Origin: JANYGA01 sp031420415
GTDB taxonomy: Bacteria; Vulcanimicrobiota; Vulcanimicrobiia; Vulcanimicrobiales; Vulcanimicrobiaceae
DNA length: 64,000 nucleotides
Reading direction: 5' to 3'
NCBI GenBank assembly: GCA_031420415.1
Contig: JANOMT010000014.1
Span: 1-64,000 of the forward strand
Part shown: positions 1 through 8,076 of the stretch, one piece after another
Position numbering within the stretch: the first letter of the stretch is position 1
Layout: each line of letters starts with the position of its first letter
Translations under genes and position numbers: made by a program
The notes under the pieces: generated by a model
What the model saw: the letters and a program-made list of their open reading frames with translations, nothing else
Database searches by the model: none
What the model was told of the DNA's origin: nothing

Positions 1-1
1 G

Positions 2-1333
2 TTTCGGATTACACCGCAACCGGGCGTGGATCATATCGAAGCCGCGGCCGCCGTTGCGGGCGAATCCTCGACGGCCACGTGGACGGTCGTTTGGACGGAT
101 CGCCTCACGGCCTACGAGCACTACCAGGCCCGCGCGTACCGAGTAGATCCGGTCCCCGGCAACCCCGAGCAGTTCATCGCTTACATCGCATACGATATGG
201 ACCTCTTCGAAGAGGGCTCGATTGCGAATATGACGTCGTCGATCATCGGCAACGTGTTCGGGTTCAAGGCCCTCAAGGCGCTGCGCTTAGAAGATATGCG
301 CATTCCCGTCGCTTACCTCAAGACGTTCCAGGGCCCGGCTCACGGAATCGTGATGGAACGCGAATTCCTCAATAAATTCGGGCGCCCGCTCGTCGGCGCG
401 ACCATCAAACCGAAGCTCGGTCTCTCCGCGAAGAACTACGGTCGCGTAATTTACGAAGCCCTCCGCGGCGGCCTCGACTTCACCAAGGACGACGAGAACA
501 TCAATTCGCAGCCGTTCATGCGCTGGCGCGAGCGGACGCTCTTCGGGATGGAAGGCATCTCCCGCGCGGAGGCCGCGACCGGCGAGATCAAGGGCCACTA
601 CTTCAACGTCACCGCAGCCGACATGGAATCCATGTACGAGCGCGCGGAATTCGCGAAAGCGATGGGCTCGGTCATCGTCATGATCGACCTCACGATCGGC
701 TTCACCGCGATGCAATCGATGGCGAAGTGGTGCCGCAAAAACAGCATGATTCTCCATCTCCATCGCGCCGGGCACTCGACCTACACACGTCAGAAATCGC
801 ACGGCGTGAGCTTCCGCGTTCTCGCGAAATGGTGCCGGATGCTCGGCGTCGACCACATCCACGCAGGCACGGTCGTCGGAAAACTCGAGGGCGATCCGCT
901 CACGACGAAGGGCTACTACGATATCCTTCGTCTCGACCATAACCCGGTCAACCTCAACCACGGGGTCTACTTCGAACAGCATTGGGCCTCGATGCCGGGC
1001 GTGATGCCCGTCGCCTCGGGCGGTATCCACGCGGGTCAGATGCACATGCTGCTCGACCTGCTCGGCGAAGACACGATCCTCCAGTTCGGCGGCGGCACGA
1101 TCGGCCACCCCGACGGCATCGCCGATGGCGCCACGGCCAACCGCGTCGCGCTCGAAGCCATGATCCAAGCACGCAACGAAGGCCGCGACTACGTCGCCGA
1201 GGGCGAACAGATCCTCGAAGAGCAGGCGAAGACGTGCAAACCGCTTGCCCGCGCGCTCGACCTGTGGAAAGACATCTCGTTCAACTACGAATCCACCGAC
1301 ACGCCCGACGCCGTCGCGACGCCGTCGTACTAA
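2..1333 (+). CDS. cbbL: RuBisCO large subunit, red-type form I (5' end outside window)
   Basis: Carboxylates ribulose-1,5-bisphosphate in the Calvin cycle. The frame is open from base 2, with family-typical residues (FRITPQPGVDHIEA) upstream of the first GTG at 26, so the gene continues outside the window and roughly 30 residues are missing. Active-site blocks are intact: TIKPKLGLSAKNYGR, GGLDFTKDDEN (the carbamylated lysine codon is 485-487), HLHRAGHSTYTRQ, HIHAGTVVGKLEGD and the phosphate-binding FGGGTIGHP. The sequence reads as red-type (IC/ID/IE) rather than green-type; form IE is an inference from the likely host phylum. cbbS follows after 13 bases, so the two are co-transcribed. Confidence 0.97.
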   Translation, partial: FRITPQPGVDHIEAAAAVAGESSTATWTVVWTDRLTAYEHYQARAYRVDPVPGNPEQFIAYIAYDMDLFEEGSIANMTSSIIGNVFGFKALKALRLEDMRIPVAYLKTFQGPAHGIVMEREFLNKFGRPLVGATIKPKLGLSAKNYGRVIYEALRGGLDFTKDDENINSQPFMRWRERTLFGMEGISRAEAATGEIKGHYFNVTAADMESMYERAEFAKAMGSVIVMIDLTIGFTAMQSMAKWCRKNSMILHLHRAGHSTYTRQKSHGVSFRVLAKWCRMLGVDHIHAGTVVGKLEGDPLTTKGYYDILRLDHNPVNLNHGVYFEQHWASMPGVMPVASGGIHAGQMHMLLDLLGEDTILQFGGGTIGHPDGIADGATANRVALEAMIQARNEGRDYVAEGEQILEEQAKTCKPLARALDLWKDISFNYESTDTPDAVATPSY

Positions 1334-1346
1334 GAGGAGAACGCAC

Positions 1347-1793
1347 ATGAGAGTTACGCAAGGCGCGTTCTCGTTCTTACCGGATCTCACGGACGAACAG
1401 ATCGCAAAACAAGTACAGTACTGTCTCGATAACAACTGGCCGATTTCGATTGAGTACACGGACGATCCGCACCCGCGCAACTCCTACTGGGAGATGCACG
1501 GCCTCCCGAAGTTCGATGTCAAAGACGCTGCCGGCATCATGGACGACATCCGCGCCGCGGTGAAGATGTACCCGAACTACTACGTCAAGGTCAACGCGTA
1601 CGACGCGCGCCTCGGGCGTCAGACGACGGCACTTTCGTTCATCGTTGGCCGTCCCGAAGTCGAGCCGGGCTTCCGCCTCGAACGACAAGGCGGCGACGAT
1701 CGTCAGATGCGCTACACGATCCATTCGTACGCAACCGACAAACCGCACGGCGAGCGCTACACGGATAAAGCCTCGAAAAACGGTAGTCACTAA
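1347..1793 (+). CDS. cbbS: RuBisCO small subunit
   Basis: Small subunit of form I RuBisCO, 148 residues. The start is the ATG at 1347 behind the purine-rich ribosome binding site AGAGGAGA at 1334-1341. The N-terminus (MRVTQGAFSFLPDLTDEQI) and the block NNWPISIEYTDDPHPRNSYWEM are typical of the family. Length and the C-terminal extension after about residue 110 fit red-type small subunits, which have a longer tail than green-type ones. It lies between cbbL and fbp. No cbbX activase gene lies between cbbS and fbp. Confidence 0.97.
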   Translation: MRVTQGAFSFLPDLTDEQIAKQVQYCLDNNWPISIEYTDDPHPRNSYWEMHGLPKFDVKDAAGIMDDIRAAVKMYPNYYVKVNAYDARLGRQTTALSFIVGRPEVEPGFRLERQGGDDRQMRYTIHSYATDKPHGERYTDKASKNGSH

Positions 1794-1925
1794 GCCAAAG
1801 CCACGCTCGTAATCGCAGATGGGGCCGGCGAGTTCGCTCGTCGGTCTTCTCTCGTCCTCGCGCGGATTTCGTTGATAAACGTTCTCAAGCAAAACTTAAA
1901 CGTCGCTTTTTAATCGGAGGGCCCG

Positions 1926-3011
1926 ATGCCGCATAGTCGCACTACGTTCTCGAAATTCATCATCGAAGATCAACGGCGCCGCGGCGGCACCGACCCCGAA
2001 CTCACCGCTCTGCTCAACGATGTACAAACAGCATGTAAGTACATCGCTTCCGCCGTCTCGCGCGGCAATCTCAACGACCCTTCGGGTGCGGTCGTTACGA
2101 CCGTCAACGTTCAGGGCGAAGAACAGAAAAAGCTCGATGTAATCTCAAATGAGATCATGTTGCGCGAGATCGAGTTCGGCGGCACCACGTGCGGGATGGT
2201 CTCGGAAGAAAACGACGAGCCCGTCTCGATTCCCGATGGCCACCCCAAGGGCAAGTATCTCATCGCCTTCGATCCGCTCGATGGCTCTTCGAATCTCGAC
2301 GTCAACCTCACCGTCGGGACGATCTTTTCGATCATGCGTGCGCCCGATGAGTGCGAGAAGCCCACGATCGAAGATTTCCTCAAACCCGGCACCGAGCAAC
2401 TCGCAGCCGGCTTCGCGCTGTACGGCTCGGCCTCGATGATCGTTATCACCGTTGGCGATGGCGTACACGGCTTCACGCTCGATCGTGAGATCGGTGCGTT
2501 TATCCTCACGCATCCGCGGATGCAGATCCCGCAAGAGACGCGCGAATTCGCGATCAATGCATCGAATCAGCGCCATTGGGAAACGCCGGTCAAGCACTAC
2601 GTGGAAGAATGTATCGCGGGGAAATCGGGCGTGCGCGGCGTCGATTTCAATATGCGCTGGGTCGCATCGCTCGTGGCGGAAGTCTTCCGCATCCTCGTAC
2701 GCGGCGGGCTCTTCATGTATCCGCGCGATACGAAGGACGCCTCACGCGAGGGCCGTTTGCGTTTGCTCTACGAAGCGAATCCCATGGCGATGATCGTGGA
2801 ACAAGCTGGCGGCGCGGCGACGACGGGCCGCGAGCGCATCCTCGATCTTCAACCCAAAGATATCCATCAGCGTGTGCCGCTCATCTTAGGCTCGATACGT
2901 GAAGTCGAACGGCTCACGCGCTACCACGAAGCGCACGATCGCGGCGAAGAACTCGTCTTCGCGACGCCGCTCTTTAAAGAGCGCTCGCTCTTTCGCGCGA
3001 CGGCACCGTAA
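1926..3011 (+). CDS. fbp: fructose-1,6-bisphosphatase class I
   Basis: Hydrolyses fructose-1,6-bisphosphate (and possibly sedoheptulose-1,7-bisphosphate) in the regenerative part of the Calvin cycle; cytosolic. It has 361 residues, normal for class I enzymes. The metal and substrate site AFDPLDGSSNLDVN is intact, as is the sugar-phosphate block around FNMRWVASLVAEVFR and MYPRDTKDASREGRLRLLYE. The ATG at 1926 follows a strong GGAGG at 1916-1920. The 132-base gap after cbbS holds no other gene. It is followed by prk after 8 bases, so it belongs to the cbb operon and could equally be called cbbF. Confidence 0.95.
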   Translation: MPHSRTTFSKFIIEDQRRRGGTDPELTALLNDVQTACKYIASAVSRGNLNDPSGAVVTTVNVQGEEQKKLDVISNEIMLREIEFGGTTCGMVSEENDEPVSIPDGHPKGKYLIAFDPLDGSSNLDVNLTVGTIFSIMRAPDECEKPTIEDFLKPGTEQLAAGFALYGSASMIVITVGDGVHGFTLDREIGAFILTHPRMQIPQETREFAINASNQRHWETPVKHYVEECIAGKSGVRGVDFNMRWVASLVAEVFRILVRGGLFMYPRDTKDASREGRLRLLYEANPMAMIVEQAGGAATTGRERILDLQPKDIHQRVPLILGSIREVERLTRYHEAHDRGEELVFATPLFKERSLFRATAP

Positions 3012-3019
3012 GGAAACCA

Positions 3020-3892
3020 ATGTCGGCAAAATATCCGATCATCTCGATCACGGGCTCGTCGGGCGCAGGAACGACGACGGTCAAAACGACCTTCCAACAA
3101 ATCTTTCGCCGCGAAGGCATCGATCCCGCGATCGTCGAGGGCGATGCGTTCCATCGTTACGATCGCATGGAGATGCGTGAGAAGCTCGCGGAATCGCAGA
3201 AAAGCGGCAACACCGGCTTCAGCCACTTCGGTCCCGAAGGCAATCTCTTCGAAGACCTCGAGGCCGTCTTTCGCACGTACGGCGAGACCGGTACCGCGAA
3301 GAATCGAAAATATCTTCACGACGATGATGAAGCGCAGCCGTACAATCAAGAGCCCGGCACGTTCACACCGTGGGAAAACTTCCCGCCGAGCGACCTGCTC
3401 TTCTACGAAGGCCTACACGGCGCCGTCGTTACCGAGTCGGCAGATGTCGCGCAGTTTGCCGATCTCCTCGTCGGCGTGGTGCCGACGATCAATCTCGAAT
3501 GGATTCAAAAGCTGCAGCGCGACAAGCGTAGTCGCGGACATAGCCAAGAAGCGATTGTCGACACGATCCTGCGACGCATGCCCGATTATGTGAACTTCAT
3601 CGTGCCACAGTTCTCGCGCACGAACATCAACTTCCAGCGCGTGCCGATCGTCGATACGTCGAACCCCTTCATCGCACGCGAGATCCCGACGCTCGACGAA
3701 TCGATGCTCGTGATCCGCTTCGCAAACTCGAAGGGTATCGATTTCTCATACCTACTCGCGATGCTTCACGACTCGTTCATGTCCCGTCCGAATACGATCG
3801 TGTGCCCCGGCGGAAAGATGGGTCTCGCGATGCAGCTCATCTTCACACCGATGATCTGGCAACTCATGGACCGGAAGAAGAAAGCGTTTTAA
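3020..3892 (+). CDS. prk: phosphoribulokinase
   Basis: Phosphorylates ribulose-5-phosphate to ribulose-1,5-bisphosphate, the substrate of RuBisCO. It has 290 residues, the size of the bacterial octameric class (cbbP), not the longer cyanobacterial/plant class. The P-loop GSSGAGTTTVK is at residues 11-21, and the substrate-binding region includes EGDAFHRYDR and FYEGLHGAVV. The ATG at 3020 follows AAGGA. It is the last gene of the cbb operon. The stop is only 12 bases from the stop of the convergent cbbR, leaving little room for a dedicated terminator. Confidence 0.96.
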   Translation: MSAKYPIISITGSSGAGTTTVKTTFQQIFRREGIDPAIVEGDAFHRYDRMEMREKLAESQKSGNTGFSHFGPEGNLFEDLEAVFRTYGETGTAKNRKYLHDDDEAQPYNQEPGTFTPWENFPPSDLLFYEGLHGAVVTESADVAQFADLLVGVVPTINLEWIQKLQRDKRSRGHSQEAIVDTILRRMPDYVNFIVPQFSRTNINFQRVPIVDTSNPFIAREIPTLDESMLVIRFANSKGIDFSYLLAMLHDSFMSRPNTIVCPGGKMGLAMQLIFTPMIWQLMDRKKKAF

Positions 3893-3904
3893 CGTCGGAC
3901 GCGA

Positions 3905-4777
3905 TTAGGCAAACGCCCCCACCTCCGTCACGAATGCGAGGAAGCGAGCTGCCGGATCCGGCAGCTCGCGATCGGTCGACGTCACCAAATGCCATGCGCG
4001 CGCCAGTGGCGTGAGAGCGGTTGGGATCGTTTGCAGCGTCCCCACGGAGAGCTCGCCATCGACCGCGTCGCGAGACGCGAGCGAGATTCCGAGCCCCGCG
4101 CGCACGCACGCCTGGATCGCCCCGTTGGAATTGATCGTGAGCTTGGGCGGATCGAGCCCGAGTTGCGCGAGCATCTCATCGGTCGCCGTACGCGTGCCCG
4201 AACCCGCTTCGCGCACGAGCCACGTCGCTTGCGCGAGCGTTTGCGTTTCGAACGCGCCCGTCGATGACGCGATCACCACGAGCTCGTGCTTGCGCGTCGC
4301 GACGCTGCGAAACGGGAGACCCACGGGCGGACGGCCCGCAAGCACGAGATCGACCTCCCAGTGCGCGAGCCGATCCCAAACGCGTTGATGGTTGCCCACT
4401 TCGAGCTCGACATCGAGGGCGGGTTCGCGTTCGCGGAATCGGCGTAGGAGTGCGGGCGCCAAGTATTCTGCCGCCGTCGTTACCGCAGCGATACGCAAAC
4501 GTGTCGATACCGTCTTCGAAGCTTGGCGCGCTCGCTGCGTGCCTTCTTCGATAAGCGCGAAGATACGGCGACCGCAGACGGCGAGCTCGTTGCCCGCTTG
4601 CGTCAGCACGAGGCCACGACCGGCCCGCGCGACGAGCGGTGCGCCGATCTCCCGCTGCAATCCCGCGAGCGCGGCCGAGACTGCGGGCTGCGAAACCACG
4701 AGCGACTCGGCCGCCTCGCGCACGGAGCCCGTCCGGGCGATCTCGAGAAACATCCGCAATTGGTTCAGCGATAACAT
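3905..4777 (-). CDS. cbbR: LysR-family regulator, probable CbbR
   Basis: Transcription factor of the LysR family, 290 residues. The winged helix-turn-helix is at residues 5-60 (recognition part VSQPAVSAALAGLQREIG), followed by the effector-binding domain. In autotrophs LysR proteins next to RuBisCO genes are CbbR, which activates the cbb operon; that assignment rests on position. The usual layout is divergent from cbbL, whereas here the gene is convergent with the end of the operon. An inverted repeat overlaps its start codon (see 4771-4792). Confidence 0.85.
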   Translation of the reverse strand: MLSLNQLRMFLEIARTGSVREAAESLVVSQPAVSAALAGLQREIGAPLVARAGRGLVLTQAGNELAVCGRRIFALIEEGTQRARQASKTVSTRLRIAAVTTAAEYLAPALLRRFREREPALDVELEVGNHQRVWDRLAHWEVDLVLAGRPPVGLPFRSVATRKHELVVIASSTGAFETQTLAQATWLVREAGSGTRTATDEMLAQLGLDPPKLTINSNGAIQACVRAGLGISLASRDAVDGELSVGTLQTIPTALTPLARAWHLVTSTDRELPDPAARFLAFVTEVGAFA

Positions 4778-4792
4778 AAGCTTTGGGTTATG
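4771..4792. promoter_or_regulatory. inverted repeat over the cbbR start, possible LysR operator
   Basis: ATAAC at 4771-4775 and GTTAT at 4787-4791 form a perfect inverted repeat separated by 11 bases. The overlapping pair CATAA 4775-4779 / TTATG 4788-4792 is also perfect. The T-N11-A core spacing is that of LysR-type boxes. It overlaps the cbbR initiation codon (4775-4777), so binding there would repress cbbR. Function is inferred. Confidence 0.4.
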
Positions 4793-5089
4793 CGTCCGGA
4801 CCCCAATCGCTTCCTCGGGGCAAAACTCCCGTTCGTTCTAGTTTAGCGCGAGGTAATCGTCTTTGGCTTCGTGAGATCGATCGCGTCATTGAGGACGGCT
4901 TGGCTGCCGAGCATGCACCGACAATTCGGAACCCGGCACCGACCGTTTTCGTGTGAAATGATGCTATGCGCGCACGGGCAGATTACGAGAGTATCCATGC
5001 GAGCACCATGCCCGCAACCACTCGCTCTAAAACAGAGCGTACGAGCGAGGGCACGCGTAGCTTAAGCGTTGCGCGCGGTGGTAGAATGG
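4793..5089. other. intergenic region upstream of cbbR
   Basis: About 300 bases between cbbR and a small plus-strand reading frame. I see no conserved gene, RNA gene or convincing terminator. It must contain the cbbR promoter. Short open frames here lack conserved content and have atypical codon use. Confidence 0.5.
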
Positions 5090-5374
5090 ATGAGTGTCAA
5101 GCCCATTTTTTCGCTCGACCAAAAAAGCGACGATCGACCGATGAATAGCCCCGAAGGCCCGAATACCGTGCGCGCCGTGTACGAATTACGGGAAGCCGCA
5201 GTGGAGCATGGGAGAGCTCTCGCCGCCGATAGCATGGTTCCGAGCGAGGCGACGCGTGACTCCGTGCTCGAAACGAAACTCGATCTTGAGTCGAAAACGA
5301 TCGCTGCGATCGACGAATGTTCGGAAAGCGCGAGCGAAGCGGCCGCCGAAGCGACGAGACACGACCAGACCTAG
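5090..5374 (+). CDS. small acidic hypothetical protein
   Basis: A 94-residue hydrophilic, acidic reading frame that I do not recognise. Codon use (GCG, GAA, ACG, TCG, CTC) matches neighbouring genes, which supports coding. The C-terminal half is rich in Glu, Ala and Ser and may be helical. Starts at ATG 5090 or ATG 5141 are both possible; a TTG at 5069 is less likely. No clear ribosome binding site is visible. It ends 9 bases before the stop of the convergent RsbW-like gene. No function is assigned. Confidence 0.45.
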   Translation: MSVKPIFSLDQKSDDRPMNSPEGPNTVRAVYELREAAVEHGRALAADSMVPSEATRDSVLETKLDLESKTIAAIDECSESASEAAAEATRHDQT

Positions 5375-5383
5375 TCGCGGCGG

Positions 5384-5809
5384 CTACGCTTCCTCGAGAA
5401 GCTCCGCGGAAACCGTCACCTGCGTACGCCGTCTCGTCAGGCGCACGACAGCGCCACGGCCCGAGTACACGACTTCGTGCATGAGCGCGTGCATGATCGA
5501 GATTCCAAAGCCACGCACGGCCTCGGGGTTGCGCGGGCGTGGCTTGATGCACGAGATATCGAATCCGGTGCCCGAATCACTTACTTCGACCGTGAGCGCG
5601 TCGTTTTCGAACGCACAGATCACGACGATGAAGCCCAGATCTTTCGCCCCGTGCTCGACAGCGTTGGCGAGCGCTTCGCCCGCCGCGAGCGCGATATCAT
5701 CGACTTCACCGCTCGTAAAGCCACAGAGCTGCGCGTAGTCAACGACCGTCTCACGCGCGAGACGCACGGAACTCGGGGTCCCTCGAAACTCGGACCGACA
5801 CGCATGCAT
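5384..5809 (-). CDS. RsbW/SpoIIAB-like ATP-binding anti-sigma regulatory kinase
   Basis: HATPase_c_2 (GHKL) domain protein of 141 residues. Such proteins phosphorylate anti-sigma antagonists or sequester sigma factors. The N-box GEALANAVEHG is at residues 44-54 (E45, N49), the G1 box VSDSGTGFD at 76-84 and the glycine lid RGFGISIM at 99-106, so ATP binding should be intact. No cognate STAS antagonist or PP2C phosphatase lies in the window. The neighbours are a small hypothetical gene (convergent) and the divergent CheA-like kinase. Partner and target sigma factor are unknown. Confidence 0.85.
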   Translation of the reverse strand: MHACRSEFRGTPSSVRLARETVVDYAQLCGFTSGEVDDIALAAGEALANAVEHGAKDLGFIVVICAFENDALTVEVSDSGTGFDISCIKPRPRNPEAVRGFGISIMHALMHEVVYSGRGAVVRLTRRRTQVTVSAELLEEA

Positions 5810-5976
5810 CGGGACAGCATTACCCGAGGGTAAAGATTCTAAAACATGCCGGGGTGAAAGAATGTCCGCACGTTAACAACATCGAGTACAGGTCACATCG
5901 GCGCTTCCCGGCCGACGTCTTCTTGAATCTGGTCTCACGGCTGCCGATACGGTAAGCATCCCGTTCGGAGACCACT

Positions 5977-7710
5977 ATGACCGTTGCAGATGGTTCGGTA
6001 ACGCAAGCCGCTAGCGAGCGCATCGAATTCGCATATCGTTTGGCGCCCATCGTGGGGGCCGTCCTCATCGCGATCGGGCTCGTGCTCGCCGTCTTCCGCG
6101 GCTGGCCGGGTATCGTCGTCGGCCTCGTTGGCGCCGCTGTGGGCGGCTACGCGCTCTACCGAGCGGGGGCGACCGCGCGGCGTCTCCACGAGGACGTGGC
6201 AGCCGAGCTCGAGCGTCAGAATCGCGATCTGTGGCAACACGCGCGCTCGCTCGAAGCGGCCAAACGCGAGAGCGAAGCCGTCCTCTCCGCCGTGCGCGCG
6301 AACCTCATGCTCATCGACGGTACGTTCCGTATCCAGAGCCGCTACTCAAGCGACCTCGAAGGCGTCCTGCGTCAGCGCGATCTCGGTAACGAAAACTTCG
6401 TCAACGTGCTCCAGCGCATTCTCTCCGAACGCATGTTCAAAACCGCGCGCGATTATCTCACGTTGCTCTTCGATGCGACGCGCAAAGAACGCGTCGTGCT
6501 CAAAGTCAATCCGCTCGATGAAGTCGAGGTCACCTCGAACGAAGCCGACGGCAGCGTCGGCGTGCGGTATCTCAATTTCGATTTTCGTCGCATCCTCGAA
6601 GACGGCGCGGTCTCGCGCGTGCTCGTGGCCGTAGAAGATATCACCGATCGGGTCCTGCGCGACCGCCAGCTACGCGAATCCGAACAACACAAGGTCAAGC
6701 AGTTCGAACTGCTGATCGGAATCCTCCACGTCGATCCGCCTTCGCTCGATAGCTTCGTGGCGATGGCGAACGACCAACTCGGCATCATCGATCAGGCGCT
6801 GCGCGCGGGGGATTTTGCGGCGGCCACGACCGGTCAAACGGCGCTCCTGCGCCAGCGGCTCGATGTCGTGATGGCGCGCATCCACAATATCAAGGGGAAC
6901 GCGGGGTTACTCCGGCTCGATCACTTCGAAAAGATGGCGCATGATTTCGAGCAGAAGATCATCGATCTCAAACATCGCGCGGCACTCGGCGGCGACGATT
7001 TCCTCATGGTCGTGATCGGCCTCGCGGCATTCCGCTCCGATCTCGAAGATCTCCAATCGCTGCGTGCGAAACTCGCAGGCATCCAACGCGGTGCTGAAAC
7101 CCACCGTGAAATCGGCGACGAGTTGCTCGAAAACGTTCGCAAACTCGCAGCCGATCTAGCGGCCAAACTCGGCAAATCCGTGCAGGTCGACGCCGTCGGC
7201 TTCGATTCGCGCGTTCTGCCGCCCGCACAACGACTCGTCGTAAAGGACGTGCTCATTCAACTCACGCGTAATAGCATCGCCCACGGCATCGAATCGCCGA
7301 GCGAACGCGAAGCGGCGAAAAAATCGCGCGTCGCGACGATCGAGATCCATCCGCTCGTGAAACAAACGCCGGGCTCGTTCGCCTTCTCGTTCCGCGACGA
7401 CGGCCGCGGACTCGACGCCGATAAGATTCGCGCGCGCGCCGTCTCGACGGGCTTGCTCGAAGCACATCGAGCCGATCTCGCCGACGATTCGGAAATTGCG
7501 GGCTTCATCTTCGCGCCGGGCTTCTCGACGTCGGATAAAACGACGTCGATCGCCGGCCGTGGAGTCGGGATGAACGTCGTGAAAGAACGCGTGGTCGACG
7601 ATTTTGGCGGCGAGATCGGCGTCGATTCACAAGCCGGTCGCTTCTGCGAGTTCACGTTCGTTTTGCCGACAGAACCCACAGCGCTCGCGACCGCGTCGGG
7701 CTCGCGATGA
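5977..7710 (+). CDS. membrane-anchored CheA-like histidine kinase with HPt domain
   Basis: Signalling kinase of 577 residues. Two hydrophobic segments (about 24-41 and 46-63) anchor the N-terminus. A linker with a probable degenerate PAS-like module follows (about 90-230), then an HPt helix bundle with the phosphoacceptor in ARIHNIKGNAGLL (His303), then a CheA-type HATPase domain with N-box QLTRNSIAHG (Asn432), G1 box DDGRGLD (about 474) and G2 box GRGVGMNVVKERV. Unlike true CheA there is no CheW-like P5 domain after the ATPase and no chemotaxis genes nearby. The partner is the CheY-like gene, which starts inside its stop codon (ATGA overlap). Confidence 0.88.
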   Translation: MTVADGSVTQAASERIEFAYRLAPIVGAVLIAIGLVLAVFRGWPGIVVGLVGAAVGGYALYRAGATARRLHEDVAAELERQNRDLWQHARSLEAAKRESEAVLSAVRANLMLIDGTFRIQSRYSSDLEGVLRQRDLGNENFVNVLQRILSERMFKTARDYLTLLFDATRKERVVLKVNPLDEVEVTSNEADGSVGVRYLNFDFRRILEDGAVSRVLVAVEDITDRVLRDRQLRESEQHKVKQFELLIGILHVDPPSLDSFVAMANDQLGIIDQALRAGDFAAATTGQTALLRQRLDVVMARIHNIKGNAGLLRLDHFEKMAHDFEQKIIDLKHRAALGGDDFLMVVIGLAAFRSDLEDLQSLRAKLAGIQRGAETHREIGDELLENVRKLAADLAAKLGKSVQVDAVGFDSRVLPPAQRLVVKDVLIQLTRNSIAHGIESPSEREAAKKSRVATIEIHPLVKQTPGSFAFSFRDDGRGLDADKIRARAVSTGLLEAHRADLADDSEIAGFIFAPGFSTSDKTTSIAGRGVGMNVVKERVVDDFGGEIGVDSQAGRFCEFTFVLPTEPTALATASGSR

Positions 7711-8060
7711 AACTGCTCGTCGTCGACGATTCCGATCTCATCCGTCGCTGGATCAAACGCACGATCGAACAACCCGATGACGAAATCGAGACCGCGAGCA
7801 ACGGCGTGGAAGCGCTGCGGATCGTGGAACGCTTCGCACCCGATGTGGTGACGATGGATATCTCGATGCCCGAGATGGATGGCCTTACGTGCATCACGGG
7901 CATCTTACGCAAGCGTCCGGGCACGAAGATCATCGTGATCTCTGCCCTGGGCGATAAGCCGACGGCCGTCGAAGCCATCCGTTGCGGCGCTCAGGGATTT
8001 TTACTAAAGCCCTTTACCGCCGAAACCTTGAGTTTCGAGATCAAAGACCTCTTCAACTAA
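7707..8060 (+). CDS. CheY-like single-domain response regulator
   Basis: Stand-alone receiver domain of 117 residues. The acidic pair is Asp7/Asp8, the phosphoacceptor is Asp51 in VTMDISMPEMDG, the conserved Ser/Thr is Ser79 and the lysine is Lys101 in FLLKPF. There is no output domain. Its ATG overlaps the stop of the upstream kinase by 4 bases, so translation is coupled and phosphotransfer from that kinase is the obvious expectation. It is convergent with the coiled-coil gene 16 bases downstream. Confidence 0.93.
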   Translation: MKLLVVDDSDLIRRWIKRTIEQPDDEIETASNGVEALRIVERFAPDVVTMDISMPEMDGLTCITGILRKRPGTKIIVISALGDKPTAVEAIRCGAQGFLLKPFTAETLSFEIKDLFN

Positions 8061-8076
8061 TCAGAGAATGCCCGCG

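Noticed and set aside
287..1480. 397-residue frame opposite cbbL
   Set aside because: Shadow of cbbL; no family resemblance.
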